Below, piece by piece: positions 15,506 through 24,722 of a stretch of DNA of 39,459 nt. The position numbers and the translations under genes were made by a program. The notes under the pieces were generated by a model. It saw only the letters and a program-made list of their open reading frames with translations. It made no database searches and was not told the origin of the DNA. Source of the DNA: Desulfobacteraceae bacterium (GTDB lineage: Bacteria > Desulfobacterota > Desulfobacteria > Desulfobacterales > Desulfosarcinaceae); NCBI GenBank assembly GCA_024230435.1, contig JAAERL010000921.1, forward strand, positions 1 to 39,459. Direction: 5' to 3'. Position 1 is the stretch's first letter, and each line of letters begins with the position of its first letter.

Positions 15506-16792
15506 TTATGGGCTTTTTTGCCCCTTAAGCCGATTTTTTTCCCGTCCGAGGCTTTGCAAACCGCGATCCGGACTTTTCCATACCGCACGAACGCCTTTTT
15601 TCTTAAACATCGCTTTAGGCGTTGCAAACAGAACTGTTAAAGAGCTTAACATCCAATATAAAAACGGATACCAAATCACCCAGAATAAATACCTGAAAAT
15701 GCCTTTTTCATAACTTCGATCCACATAAAGACTCACAAAAAATTGCATTACACAACTAAGCGCGAGAATAGAGCCGGTCCATTGAGGGGGCAACGGCGGC
15801 TGTGGTTTAACACCTAATGCCAAGTGAAAGACCCCGGTCATGACCCACAAGATAAACATCGCCCAGAAACAATAGGACCATACAACACTCACGGCACTTT
15901 CAAAAAACACCGGCCAAAGACGGCGCTGGCGCCAATGTTTCCAAATATCTTTATGCTTTTTCAATACTTCCACACCACCCTGGGACCAGCGCATTCTCTG
16001 ACGCCAAAGCCCTTTCAACGTCTCGGGAACATACACCCAGCATGTGGCGCTCGGTTCATAGCGCACATCCCAGAATTTTTTTTCAAGCTTCCAGGTAATG
16101 TCTATATCCTCAGTCACCATATCGGTATCCCAGTACCCGGCTGAGTGTAGCGCTGTTTTACGAAAGGCCGCCAGAACGCCGGAAACGGTTAATACTTTGC
16201 CAATCAGGCGCTGTGTCCGTTTGATGAGTCCAATAATCGTTGTATATTCGCCTGTTTGTATTTTACCAAGTAAACTGGTCCGGTTAATAATCCGCGGATT
16301 CCCCGTAACAGCGCCTACCCTCGGATATTTGACGAAGTGCGGTGCAATCCATCGTAATGCATCCGGACTCACAAGGGCATCCGCATCAATGGTAAGTAAA
16401 AGCTCTCCTTTTGATACTAAGACGCCAATATTTAAAGCGGCTGCTTTACCCTGGTTTTCCTTAAAATACACTCCGCGTATATTTTCGTGTTCTTTGCATA
16501 AGTCTTTAATAAGTTGTGCTGTTGAGTCAGTACTTCCATCGTCTATGATAATAATCTCATATTTGTGATAATTTAGAATGAGTAATTGTTCGATGGTGCG
16601 TTGAATTTGATCCTGTTCATTATGACAAGGAATCAAAATAGAAAAAAAAGGAAATTCCTTCAATTCCGGCGGAGATTCATTTTTCCGTTCATAGCGCCAG
16701 AAAAACACTATTCCCCCTACCATCCAAACAACACTCATAAGCAACGGATAAAGGTAAATGAAATTATTAATGTGTTGAAATAGTTTTACCAT
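15506..16792 (-). CDS. pgaC: PNAG synthase, family 2 glycosyltransferase
   Basis: 428 aa from ATG 16792 (GCAGGG upstream; the open frame continues to 16876 into pgaB). Polymerises UDP-GlcNAc to poly-beta-1,6-GlcNAc at the inner membrane. TM near 12-32; the GT2 domain has DDGSTDS (D84, D85), DADAL (D136, D138), TEDID (228-232) and the processivity motif QRMRW (265-269). C-terminal TM helices are at about 285-400. Gap to pgaB 29 bp. All catalytic residues are intact. Confidence 0.95.
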   Translation of the reverse strand: MVKLFQHINNFIYLYPLLMSVVWMVGGIVFFWRYERKNESPPELKEFPFFSILIPCHNEQDQIQRTIEQLLILNYHKYEIIIIDDGSTDSTAQLIKDLCKEHENIRGVYFKENQGKAAALNIGVLVSKGELLLTIDADALVSPDALRWIAPHFVKYPRVGAVTGNPRIINRTSLLGKIQTGEYTTIIGLIKRTQRLIGKVLTVSGVLAAFRKTALHSAGYWDTDMVTEDIDITWKLEKKFWDVRYEPSATCWVYVPETLKGLWRQRMRWSQGGVEVLKKHKDIWKHWRQRRLWPVFFESAVSVVWSYCFWAMFILWVMTGVFHLALGVKPQPPLPPQWTGSILALSCVMQFFVSLYVDRSYEKGIFRYLFWVIWYPFLYWMLSSLTVLFATPKAMFKKKGVRAVWKSPDRGLQSLGREKNRLKGQKSP

Positions 16793-16821
16793 AATCAACC
16801 CTGCCCTGATTGATCTGCATA

Positions 16822-18762
16822 TTAGTTCGCAGACATTTCCATTCGAATTATATCTGCGGCTGGTTTCTGTTCCCAAAAATTATCCGGGTAATACGCTAAA
16901 TGCATGATACCCGATCCTAAAACCGAACGTATTTGCTGAACAAGAAGACGATCATCAATCCATTGTTTTCGCCTAGGGTTATATGCCTGAAGTTTAAAAA
17001 CAGTTTTCTGCTTTGCCAATGGATTCTCCAAAGTCTTGCTTGATAGATTTTTTAGCCATCTTTCAGGTTTAGCAACCTGTTCCATGCCTGGATAAGCCAT
17101 GATCACCACATAGTCATAATTTTTTAAAAACTGATCATAGTCCTGGGAAAAACGTACCTGGGTATTGTCAGAACCCGGTAAAGCCGGATACAAGTTCCGC
17201 GCGAACAAAGCATCAGGCCTGTATTTTCGAACCGAATCGGCCATCTTTTCCGTAAAAGAAAACAGCTCTGGGGTTTTAAACTTCGCCCATTGCTCATTGA
17301 AAACGGGATCTGATGAAAAGACAAACTCCTTGCCGGTCTGTTTTTTTAAAGCCTTGAACCCAAGACGTTGGTGATCTTCCCATTTGGTCAAGTAAACGTT
17401 GTCTTGAAATAATATTCCACTTATCTTCGTTCTGGCTGCCAAATCCTCATAAAGCATGGCTACACGTCCAGTTGCTTTTTCGCTCAAAGGCGCCGGCGCT
17501 TTGCAGCGCGATGAGTTTTGCTGAACCTTGCCGCCTTCGGATTTCATAACGCGCAGCCGATTATTAAAGTCTTGATACTGAAAAACAATGCCCGGCGCCG
17601 GCATACAGGCAAAAACGTTGATTTGCCTGATAGAAATCTGGTTTACTACATGTCCCAAAATATCCGCCCTGACAGGCATCACACGGTTTTGAAAATAAAC
17701 ATATTGTATATCTCCGGTGTCTTCGGCATCCGAAAAAGCTTGCAAGAAAACAGTGTTCACTCCAATTTGAACCATGCGGTCGATGAGTTTGCCTAAATTT
17801 TCATCGGTCTTTTTTTCAGAATCAGGATTAAAAACTAAATCCAGGTCAACCTGCATAGCGCGTATAGGGGCCCGGAGAACCTTTAACTTTTTTATGTTTC
17901 TAATAAAAGAAGTGATGGGATAATTTGATATCAGCAGCCGGTTAATCTTCGCACCTTCTTTAAGCCGGGCTGGACCGAAGTCATTCTCATCCAGTGAAAA
18001 CTGATAGTTTACACCACGATTCCGGGCAACCTGCATGCTGATTTTAGTATAGTAACCATAAGGCCAGACTATGGCTTCAGGTGCTTTGCCAATGTGCCTG
18101 ACAAACAATTTTTCCTGGCGTTGAAAATCCAGTTCAAGCTTTCGGCGGTATTCTTTTTCAGTCTCATAGCGTTTCTGATTTGCCAAATAGCCCCGCACCG
18201 CAACAACAGGCGCAACATTTCCCTGAGGCGTATATTGCCGTGTTTTATGCAGATCATATGAATGCGACACCACTGTAACAAGCGGATTGTTGGCCAACTG
18301 CCTGATTTGCCTCCACGTCATCAATTTTTCCGGAACATCCTCAGGAGGTTTTTTTTCAACCCATGCGCCAACGATAGCTACCATGGAAGGATAACCGTAT
18401 TGCTTTAATATGGGCACAACAAAATCATAATAAGAGAGATATCCATCGTCAAAACTTAACAGCACAGGTTTTGAAGGCAACTCTTTTACTCCTTGGGAAG
18501 CTTTTGCCAAATCCTGAAATGAAATCGGATGATACCCATGTGTCCGCAGATACTCGATCTGCTCCACAAACCGTTTTTGGGAGAGTGTATCGCTATGTTT
18601 TTTTCCCGGTTTCACCTGGGGTTGGATGCTATGATAGCAAAGCACCAAAACGGTGCTGCCTGGAAATTCCTCGGCAACAGCTCCGGCTTGCGGCAAGCAT
18701 ATCATGCTATATGCGATAATAGTACAAATGGTATAAAAGATTAAACAACCGTGCTTTGTCAT
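16822..18762 (-). CDS. pgaB: PNAG N-deacetylase/glycoside hydrolase
   Basis: 646 aa from ATG 18762. GGAGG is 7 nt upstream and the start overlaps the pgaA stop as TAATG, so the two are coupled. Signal peptide about 1-30; the end IICLPQAGAVA looks like a cleavable rather than lipobox site, unlike E. coli PgaB. NodB deacetylase domain about 36-260: SFDDGY (D105, D106), SHSYDLH (H167, H172) and WPYG. The C-terminal GH153-like domain, about 290-640, has QVDLDLVF, GILFQDN (acid/base Asp region) and YVVIMAYPGME. It partly deacetylates PNAG in the periplasm, which is needed for export. Confidence 0.95.
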   Translation of the reverse strand: MTKHGCLIFYTICTIIAYSMICLPQAGAVAEEFPGSTVLVLCYHSIQPQVKPGKKHSDTLSQKRFVEQIEYLRTHGYHPISFQDLAKASQGVKELPSKPVLLSFDDGYLSYYDFVVPILKQYGYPSMVAIVGAWVEKKPPEDVPEKLMTWRQIRQLANNPLVTVVSHSYDLHKTRQYTPQGNVAPVVAVRGYLANQKRYETEKEYRRKLELDFQRQEKLFVRHIGKAPEAIVWPYGYYTKISMQVARNRGVNYQFSLDENDFGPARLKEGAKINRLLISNYPITSFIRNIKKLKVLRAPIRAMQVDLDLVFNPDSEKKTDENLGKLIDRMVQIGVNTVFLQAFSDAEDTGDIQYVYFQNRVMPVRADILGHVVNQISIRQINVFACMPAPGIVFQYQDFNNRLRVMKSEGGKVQQNSSRCKAPAPLSEKATGRVAMLYEDLAARTKISGILFQDNVYLTKWEDHQRLGFKALKKQTGKEFVFSSDPVFNEQWAKFKTPELFSFTEKMADSVRKYRPDALFARNLYPALPGSDNTQVRFSQDYDQFLKNYDYVVIMAYPGMEQVAKPERWLKNLSSKTLENPLAKQKTVFKLQAYNPRRKQWIDDRLLVQQIRSVLGSGIMHLAYYPDNFWEQKPAADIIRMEMSAN

Positions 18763-21692
18763 TAAAACCTCCACACGAAAAACAAATCACACGTGATATC
18801 TTTGACTTCTTGCCCATCATAGATATCACGGCCGCCGGTAACCCCTGCTTGCAATAAATGCCTTTTGGAAAATTCATGTGTTTGTTCATACCGTAAGGCT
18901 CCGGTCAAATGGCCGGCATACCCGAATTGTTTGTAGTTACCAACGGTCAAATAGAGTCTGTGAACGAATGCTCGCCCATGAGTACGCCAAACGGTTTGCT
19001 CGGTCATATGAGTAGCAGATAGGCTCAATGCCTTTTCCGGGTTGAAATAAAGTGTTTGATCACCTTTAGAGTTTCGCACCGTATACAGATCCAGAAAAAG
19101 CCGCATTCTCCAGTCATGCTTGGCCCATAAATTTTGTTGATAATTAAGAGTCAGCTCGTTGCGCTGATTGTCATCAGAAAAACGGCTATGAGCAGCACTT
19201 GCTCCGGCTTGCCGCCATTCGCTTTGCCGCCAAACAGCCTCTAATTGCATTTTTTTTGCCTGTATACCTTCAATTCTGGCGAGCTTGGAGACATCAGTAG
19301 AATAAGAATCGCCAAAAGCTGCAAACGTCCAGTGATCCGAAGGTGTATAAACCACCTCGGTTGTGCTGCCCCAGTCCTTTCCATCATTATAATTGGCAGA
19401 TACGGTTTGACGCAGCTTCCAATCGGCATTGAAAATATGATCTATGCCGATGCCGATTCGTTTGAAGTAAGCGCTTGTGTCATCATCGGGCAAATTTTGC
19501 TTATCATGCCAAATACGCCGATGCAGCAAATAGGTAAATAGACGTGTTTTCAATGACAAAGGTGTGGATAATTCCTGACGTATGCTCAACTCGTAAGTCT
19601 TATCATCTTCTCTTTGCCAATAAACGTTTGTTACCGATTCATTCATCTGCTCGATTTTTAAATCCTCTAAAACCTGTTTCAGATGAATATCTCCCGGTCG
19701 CTCGATTAAATATAGTTTCACCTCATCGCGGGAGCGCTTTTTATAAACCAAATCATTCAGCGCCATAATTTTTCCCGGTTGCGCCGGTTGATAGTCATTA
19801 TCCCTGGTTTCTATAATATCGAAGGCTTCCTTGGCTGACCGGTACCAGCCGCGCCACATTTTTACGTGAGCCAGTGCGTTACGCACTTCCAGATTTGCCG
19901 GGGATTTGGCATGCAGAGACTGGAAATACCGATATGAATCCCGAAGACGATTTTGATGGGCCAAGTACCAGCCTTTGACAACTAAAAGATCAAATAATTC
20001 CGGGTTCAGTTTCCCGGACGTGTCTTTTTTTATGCTTTTGGATGTTTCCGCAATAAGATCTTCGAGCAATGCATCGGCTTGTTTCCAGCGCCTGAGGTCT
20101 TGCAAGGCGTAAAACTTGCCCATACGCGCTTCAACGTATCCGGGCTGTTCTTTTAAAACTTCATCATACACTTCCAGCGCTTTTTCCGGTTGCCCAACAG
20201 CCTGATAGGAACCGGCGATAATGTTTTTCAACCATGCCGGCGCATCGCCTTGAGCATTGGCATCCATTTTCTCAAATTGTGCAATTACCTGACTGTGACG
20301 CCCATCCTGGGACAAAGCCATAATATAGTCATAATAATACCGCGGGTTTTTTGTAGTTGACGCTAATTGCTGCAGTGCATCTATGGCTTTTACGTTTTCA
20401 TTCCACTTAAGCAAATTAATAGCCTGGTCCCTTTGCAGACTATTCGCCATGTTTTGATTCCCGGGCAGTTGTTTAGAAGCCATTTCATTTGCCAGATAAG
20501 ATGCGCCCATATCCGAATAAGCCTGCAACTGCAATTTCTTTGCGATGTCATTGGCCGGATTTTTTTTCAAAATGAGGCCGTACTGCTGAATTGCTTGCCA
20601 GAAAAGCCCCTGCTTTTCTAGGACATGCGCACGGGCAAAGGGTAATTCGGGGTGCCCGGAATCAATTTTTGAAATATAATCAATTTGAGCATTGGCTTGT
20701 GGGTACTTCTCCATGGCGGCCAAGCAGTAAACTCGCCCTAAGGCGGGCTGTATGCAGGTATCATCCTTTTTTAAAAGACTATCAAACAAGGCCATTGCCT
20801 GAGTTACGCACCCGGTTTTATAATACGCCCAACCAATCCAATACAAATTCTGATCACAGACTTTATCGGAATCGAGTCCTGAGGACTCGTAAAAAGTTAC
20901 GGCGCTGGAGTAATTTTTTATCAAAACCAGGCACAAAATATACTGCTCTTTTATAAACGCGTCACCAGCCGATAGCTTCGTTTTCAAGGAATTTAAGCAC
21001 TTTTGTTTCTGCTTGAAAGAACTGCCTGAAATCATATCATCACGATAACTCGCGATTTTTACTGCTTTATCAGGCGCGTTAGTAATCATAGCATCGTAGA
21101 ACTTTAGAGATTTGAGGTGCTTTTCTTGCAGAAAAAATAATTTGCCTTTAAGCAGTTTTAATTCTAAAGGCAAACGATGCTGTGCTTGAAACTGCTGCAA
21201 CGCAGTTTGAGCTTTGTCAAAGGCGTCCAAATGGATAAAACAATTTGTCAGTCCCGTTAAAGCAATATGATCCGCAGGGTCGATACTGATTGTCTTTTGA
21301 TATAAATCCGTCGCTTTTTCGTAAGACTCTAAATCGAAGTAAGCTTTTGCCATGTTGCGCAAAAGATAACTTCGCCGTGGGATTTTCGCCGGTAAAGATT
21401 CAAATCGCCTGACGGCTTCGGTGTAGTTTCCTGACCAGACCAAAACAGCCAAATAGTCTGAGTAAAGAGACGGAAATATTTCAGGATAATCGATGTAGGG
21501 TTTCATCAATTCCAGTGCCTGCGCGAATTCACCATTTTTGATATGGTGGTTAATTTCATCACGTCCCTGTAATTGACCCGCAAAAGGTTGATTGCTAACA
21601 GCCTGGATGATAATAATTACAGCAATCAGGCATGTGGCTTGAAGAACAGACAAACAAAAGCAGAATAATTTATTTTTTTCATCAAAAATCAT
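18762..21692 (-). CDS. pgaA: PNAG export outer-membrane porin with TPR superhelix
   Basis: 976 aa from ATG 21692, chosen for the AAGGAG at 21697-21702; the longer frame to 21728 lacks a signal peptide at its start. N-terminal hydrophobic segment (about 9-32), then roughly 600 residues of TPRs in the periplasm, then a beta-barrel of about 300 residues ending FFVWRF, with the terminal aromatic typical of outer-membrane proteins. Exports deacetylated PNAG. First gene of pgaABCD. A heavily structured stretch precedes it (21876-21993). Confidence 0.93.
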   Translation of the reverse strand: MIFDEKNKLFCFCLSVLQATCLIAVIIIIQAVSNQPFAGQLQGRDEINHHIKNGEFAQALELMKPYIDYPEIFPSLYSDYLAVLVWSGNYTEAVRRFESLPAKIPRRSYLLRNMAKAYFDLESYEKATDLYQKTISIDPADHIALTGLTNCFIHLDAFDKAQTALQQFQAQHRLPLELKLLKGKLFFLQEKHLKSLKFYDAMITNAPDKAVKIASYRDDMISGSSFKQKQKCLNSLKTKLSAGDAFIKEQYILCLVLIKNYSSAVTFYESSGLDSDKVCDQNLYWIGWAYYKTGCVTQAMALFDSLLKKDDTCIQPALGRVYCLAAMEKYPQANAQIDYISKIDSGHPELPFARAHVLEKQGLFWQAIQQYGLILKKNPANDIAKKLQLQAYSDMGASYLANEMASKQLPGNQNMANSLQRDQAINLLKWNENVKAIDALQQLASTTKNPRYYYDYIMALSQDGRHSQVIAQFEKMDANAQGDAPAWLKNIIAGSYQAVGQPEKALEVYDEVLKEQPGYVEARMGKFYALQDLRRWKQADALLEDLIAETSKSIKKDTSGKLNPELFDLLVVKGWYLAHQNRLRDSYRYFQSLHAKSPANLEVRNALAHVKMWRGWYRSAKEAFDIIETRDNDYQPAQPGKIMALNDLVYKKRSRDEVKLYLIERPGDIHLKQVLEDLKIEQMNESVTNVYWQREDDKTYELSIRQELSTPLSLKTRLFTYLLHRRIWHDKQNLPDDDTSAYFKRIGIGIDHIFNADWKLRQTVSANYNDGKDWGSTTEVVYTPSDHWTFAAFGDSYSTDVSKLARIEGIQAKKMQLEAVWRQSEWRQAGASAAHSRFSDDNQRNELTLNYQQNLWAKHDWRMRLFLDLYTVRNSKGDQTLYFNPEKALSLSATHMTEQTVWRTHGRAFVHRLYLTVGNYKQFGYAGHLTGALRYEQTHEFSKRHLLQAGVTGGRDIYDGQEVKDITCDLFFVWRF

Positions 21693-21875
21693 AGAGCTCC
21701 TTTTTTCCACAGCTATCAACTCTGGCACAAATACTGCAATTCAAGCAGACAAATCGGCTACTTCCTTGCAAACAGCTTCATCAACTAAAAAGAATTTTAA
21801 AAAAGGCGACTCAACAATCTTGACATATCCCTTAGATTTGTTAGGCGGGATTACTCAATTGTTTTTTAGCCACAC

Positions 21876-21993
21876 TATTGCCAACGCGGCGTCCCGGTTT
21901 TCGCGAGACGGCTCGTTGGCAATATTGTTCATGAAGTGAAATGATCCCTTACATGGCAACGTTAGAAACGTTGGGGATAAGGCAGAACCTGCC
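21876..21993 (-). promoter_or_regulatory. Structured leader candidate upstream of pgaA
   Basis: Read on the minus strand toward pgaA there are three hairpins in order. First is GGCAG-AAC-CTGCC (21981-21993). Second is CAACGTT-TCT-AACGTTG (21957-21973), enclosed by ATCCC/GGGAT. Third is a long hairpin at 21876-21924 whose outer 11-bp arms are TATTGCCAACG/CGTTGGCAATA and whose inner 7-bp stem is CGTCTCG/CGGGACG (one G-T pair), with the loop CGAAAAC. No T-tract follows, so it is not an obvious terminator. It lies 184 nt before the pgaA start. It does not match a riboswitch class I can name. Confidence 0.55.
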
Positions 21994-22049
21994 AAAGAAA
22001 AGATAAAAATTGGTTTTTTTATGAATCCAGCGGCAATAGCAAGCTCAAG

Positions 22050-22826
22050 TCAAATTACAGAGAAAGTATACATTTCAGTTTTTGCTTCTTCGGAAAAGGG
22101 GCCGAATAAAAGTGAAGCCGGAGTACCGTCAATTTTAACATAATACGCTTGTTCCTTCGAGATTGTATTGCGAACGCCCCAAGCATTATACGTTTGCGAA
22201 TCTAATTCAATCCGCAATCCTTGCATTGCATATTTTAGGGTGCTTTTGTCCGGTAGTCCGCCAGCGGGCCCCACAGCTTGAAAAAGGATATCTCCTTGGT
22301 CAATACCGAAAATAATTCCAGGCCAAGCTTCTCCGGCCGGCCGTATTTCGAACCACTGCCCCAACTGCGAATTACCTGTCATATTAATATAGTAATCTGA
22401 CGGCAATTGGCTCGTTGGCGCATGAACTTTTGCCACCAACTTTGCAAAAACTCCTGAATTGGCGGTATCAAAAATATCGGAATGCGCAAATGGTGTCGTA
22501 AGATGGTCTGAATCCGGCAGCGACCCGCCGTTTTGAAGCACAACGATTGGAAAACCGGCGCCTTTTTTTGCCTGTATACACAGGGCGAGCATTGACAGGC
22601 CGTAACGAAAATCCCTGTTTTTGAAATCCTCTTGATTTCCCGCAATAGCCCACATTGCACAATCGTGAGCTAACACCTCATCAAGAGCCTCGGCCCAGGC
22701 AAGTTTTTTGTTATCATTTGGCCAAAAATGACCCTTGACCTCCAACCCATAGCGTTTCATTTGAGCAATTAACTTTTGAACCCCGGCTTCATCCTTATGC
22801 AAAGCGCTCAGCCAAATGGTTTTCAT
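22050..22826 (-). CDS. Hypothetical protein, possible TIR-like N-terminus plus beta-rich C-terminal domain
   Basis: 258 aa, not recognised. No signal peptide or TM segment, so cytoplasmic as encoded. The N-terminal half reads as alternating strands and helices (TIWLSALHKDEAGVQKLIAQMKRYG; ALDEVLAHDCAMWAIAG; GFPIVVLQNGG), like TIR or flavodoxin-type alpha/beta folds, but no catalytic signature is certain. The C-terminal half is Gly/Pro-rich and beta-like. GAGGAC is 7-9 nt upstream of ATG. It is co-oriented with pgaABCD across a 357-bp structured gap, so it may or may not share a transcript. Confidence 0.6.
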   Translation of the reverse strand: MKTIWLSALHKDEAGVQKLIAQMKRYGLEVKGHFWPNDNKKLAWAEALDEVLAHDCAMWAIAGNQEDFKNRDFRYGLSMLALCIQAKKGAGFPIVVLQNGGSLPDSDHLTTPFAHSDIFDTANSGVFAKLVAKVHAPTSQLPSDYYINMTGNSQLGQWFEIRPAGEAWPGIIFGIDQGDILFQAVGPAGGLPDKSTLKYAMQGLRIELDSQTYNAWGVRNTISKEQAYYVKIDGTPASLLFGPFSEEAKTEMYTFSVI

Positions 22827-23144
22827 TTTTTTGTCCTCATTTCATTGACTTGAACAACCCGGCATAGAATTCGCATGATTCGCATAATTCCTATAATTCA
22901 CATAGCCAATCTTATTCAGAGTCCGCACTCAAAGACTTTAATTATATTATCATCGCTTTTTTTTCAACCTTAATTTTTGGCTCATGTTGGATTCCGGGGT
23001 CTTATTATATGTAGCAGTGTAACCAATTGAATTTATGGTAAATATAATTCGGGATGAGAAACTAAGACCTTGGTCAAAAATACATTAAAATCAGTTAGTT
23101 ATTCAGCATAAAGGGTTTGTAAGACCCTGAAACACAACATGAGC
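22827..23144. other. Intergenic stretch
   Basis: 318 bp with no gene. Near 22865-22900 there is a short imperfect direct repeat of ATTCGCAT/ATTCCTAT units. The 21-bp dispersed repeat shared with 290-310 lies at 23121-23141, just downstream of the ALDH stop. Confidence 0.5.
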
Positions 23145-24719
23145 CTAATTTTTACGTGAGGCCTTGAAAGTCCGGGGAAACAGCATCAGAAACCTTTGAA
23201 CACCGATGATACGGCGAATGATATTGCGGCTGTAAAGCATTTCCAATATTCCCTTAATCCCCTTGTAAACATCGGGTCCAAAAGGATGCCACCACATATT
23301 GCGCTTTACGCCCGGCAAATAATCATGCACCATGCACTGAACCTGGGACATTTCCGTCATTCCAATATTTCCGTGGGTTCTTCCGATACCCGTCAATTTA
23401 AACCCGCCCCATGGCGTTTCCGGCAGACCATGACTCATAAGGTGATCATTTATCATCACCACACCAGCCTTGATCCTGCGGCCAAGCTGCTCTCCGGATT
23501 TACGCCGCGAGGTCCAGACACTGGCCGTGAGCCCCAAATCACAATCATTAGCCAAGCTCACTGCTTCGTCCATATCCGAAACGGGCATAACAGCTACTAC
23601 AGGACCGAACGTTTCCTGCTGCATAACATCCATTGAGTGATTTACATTGGTAAGTACCATGGCAGGCAGAAAATGGTTTGTCTTGTCATCGACAGTATTG
23701 GAAGAAGCGAATAATTTAGCGCCCTGCTCCAGGGCGGCATCAACCTGGCGCCGGACCTGCTCAACTTGCCTTGCTGTGGTCATGGCCCCCATATCCACAC
23801 AATAGTCCGTATCATATCCCACCCTTAATTGACGTACACGCCAGCCAAGTTCTTCCAGAAAAGATTCATAAATCGATTTATGTACATAAATACGCTCCAC
23901 GCCCCCGCAGGTCTGCCCGCAGTTTTGAAGACCTGCCCATACCGCGCCGGCAGCGGCTCGCTCCAAATTCGCATCAGGACACACCAGCATCGGATCGTTG
24001 CCCCCCAATTCCAAAACCAGGGGCGTCAGGGATTCAGCGGATTGGGCCATAAGAATCTTTCCCACGGTAACACTTCCGGTAAAAAACAGCTTATCCACAC
24101 CGGCATTAAAAAACGCCTCGCCAGCCTGGCGACCGGGAAGATTCATATAATGAAACAATCCATCGGGCAGATCCGCCGACTTTATACAACGCTCCATGGC
24201 GCGCCCGACCATCTGCGTTTCGCTGGCCATTTTCAAAATGACACTGTTGCCTGCAAGCAACGCCATAATAATTTCCGAAAAAGGGATGCTGAAAGGATAG
24301 TTCCACGGAGAAATAATTCCAATAACCCCATAAGGGGCCCGAATTATTTTCGACATTTTATTTGCCAGTAAAAAGCTGCCCGGCATAAGGCGCCGGTCTT
24401 TTAGAAAAGCACGGGCTTTACGGCAATAATAATTTAACGCCATCGTAGCGGGTAAAACTTCCGATGTCATGGCATCGATACGCGTTTTACCATTGTCGCG
24501 GGCGATAGTATCAGCCAGCTCATCAGCATGACCGGTCAGATAATCTTTTAACTGCTTGAGGCAGCGCACCCTTTTCGATACGGGTATGTCAGCCCACTGC
24601 GTTTGTGCCGATCTTGCCTTGGAAACAGCCTCTATGACATCTTGAGGCGTGTTCAGATCAGAATAGCCTAAAATTTCACCGGTTGCCGGATTTACACACG
24701 TTGTGCGATCATTTTGCAT
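23145..24719 (-). CDS. NAD(P)-dependent aldehyde dehydrogenase
   Basis: 524 aa, full-length ALDH superfamily. Oxyanion N140 in SPWNYPF, K163 in ILKMASE, the cofactor loop FTGSVTVG (213-220), general base E237 in LELGGNDP and nucleophile C271 in GQTCGGVERIYV. After the catalytic domain comes a basic, hydrophobic tail (about 470-524, NIIRRIIGVQRFLMLFPRTF) that could bind the membrane, as in long-chain aldehyde dehydrogenases. It starts 3 nt after the SDR stop, with the Shine-Dalgarno GAAGGGAGAATAGG inside the SDR end, so the two are an operon: alcohol to aldehyde to acid, probably on a lipid-type substrate (inference). Confidence 0.92.
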   Translation of the reverse strand: MQNDRTTCVNPATGEILGYSDLNTPQDVIEAVSKARSAQTQWADIPVSKRVRCLKQLKDYLTGHADELADTIARDNGKTRIDAMTSEVLPATMALNYYCRKARAFLKDRRLMPGSFLLANKMSKIIRAPYGVIGIISPWNYPFSIPFSEIIMALLAGNSVILKMASETQMVGRAMERCIKSADLPDGLFHYMNLPGRQAGEAFFNAGVDKLFFTGSVTVGKILMAQSAESLTPLVLELGGNDPMLVCPDANLERAAAGAVWAGLQNCGQTCGGVERIYVHKSIYESFLEELGWRVRQLRVGYDTDYCVDMGAMTTARQVEQVRRQVDAALEQGAKLFASSNTVDDKTNHFLPAMVLTNVNHSMDVMQQETFGPVVAVMPVSDMDEAVSLANDCDLGLTASVWTSRRKSGEQLGRRIKAGVVMINDHLMSHGLPETPWGGFKLTGIGRTHGNIGMTEMSQVQCMVHDYLPGVKRNMWWHPFGPDVYKGIKGILEMLYSRNIIRRIIGVQRFLMLFPRTFKASRKN

Positions 24720-24722
24720 ATC

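Noticed and set aside
21722-21737. Sigma-54-like TGGCAC-N5-CTGC
   Set aside because: It points to the plus strand, away from pgaA, and no plus-strand gene follows.
21880-21922. c-di-GMP-I riboswitch aptamer
   Set aside because: Only a GGGACGC-like piece matches; the conserved GCAAACC and GCAAAGCC blocks and the tetraloop receptor are missing.
21876-21924. Intrinsic terminator for the 22050-22826 gene
   Set aside because: The stem is excellent but no T-run follows on the minus strand; kept as a structured leader candidate instead.
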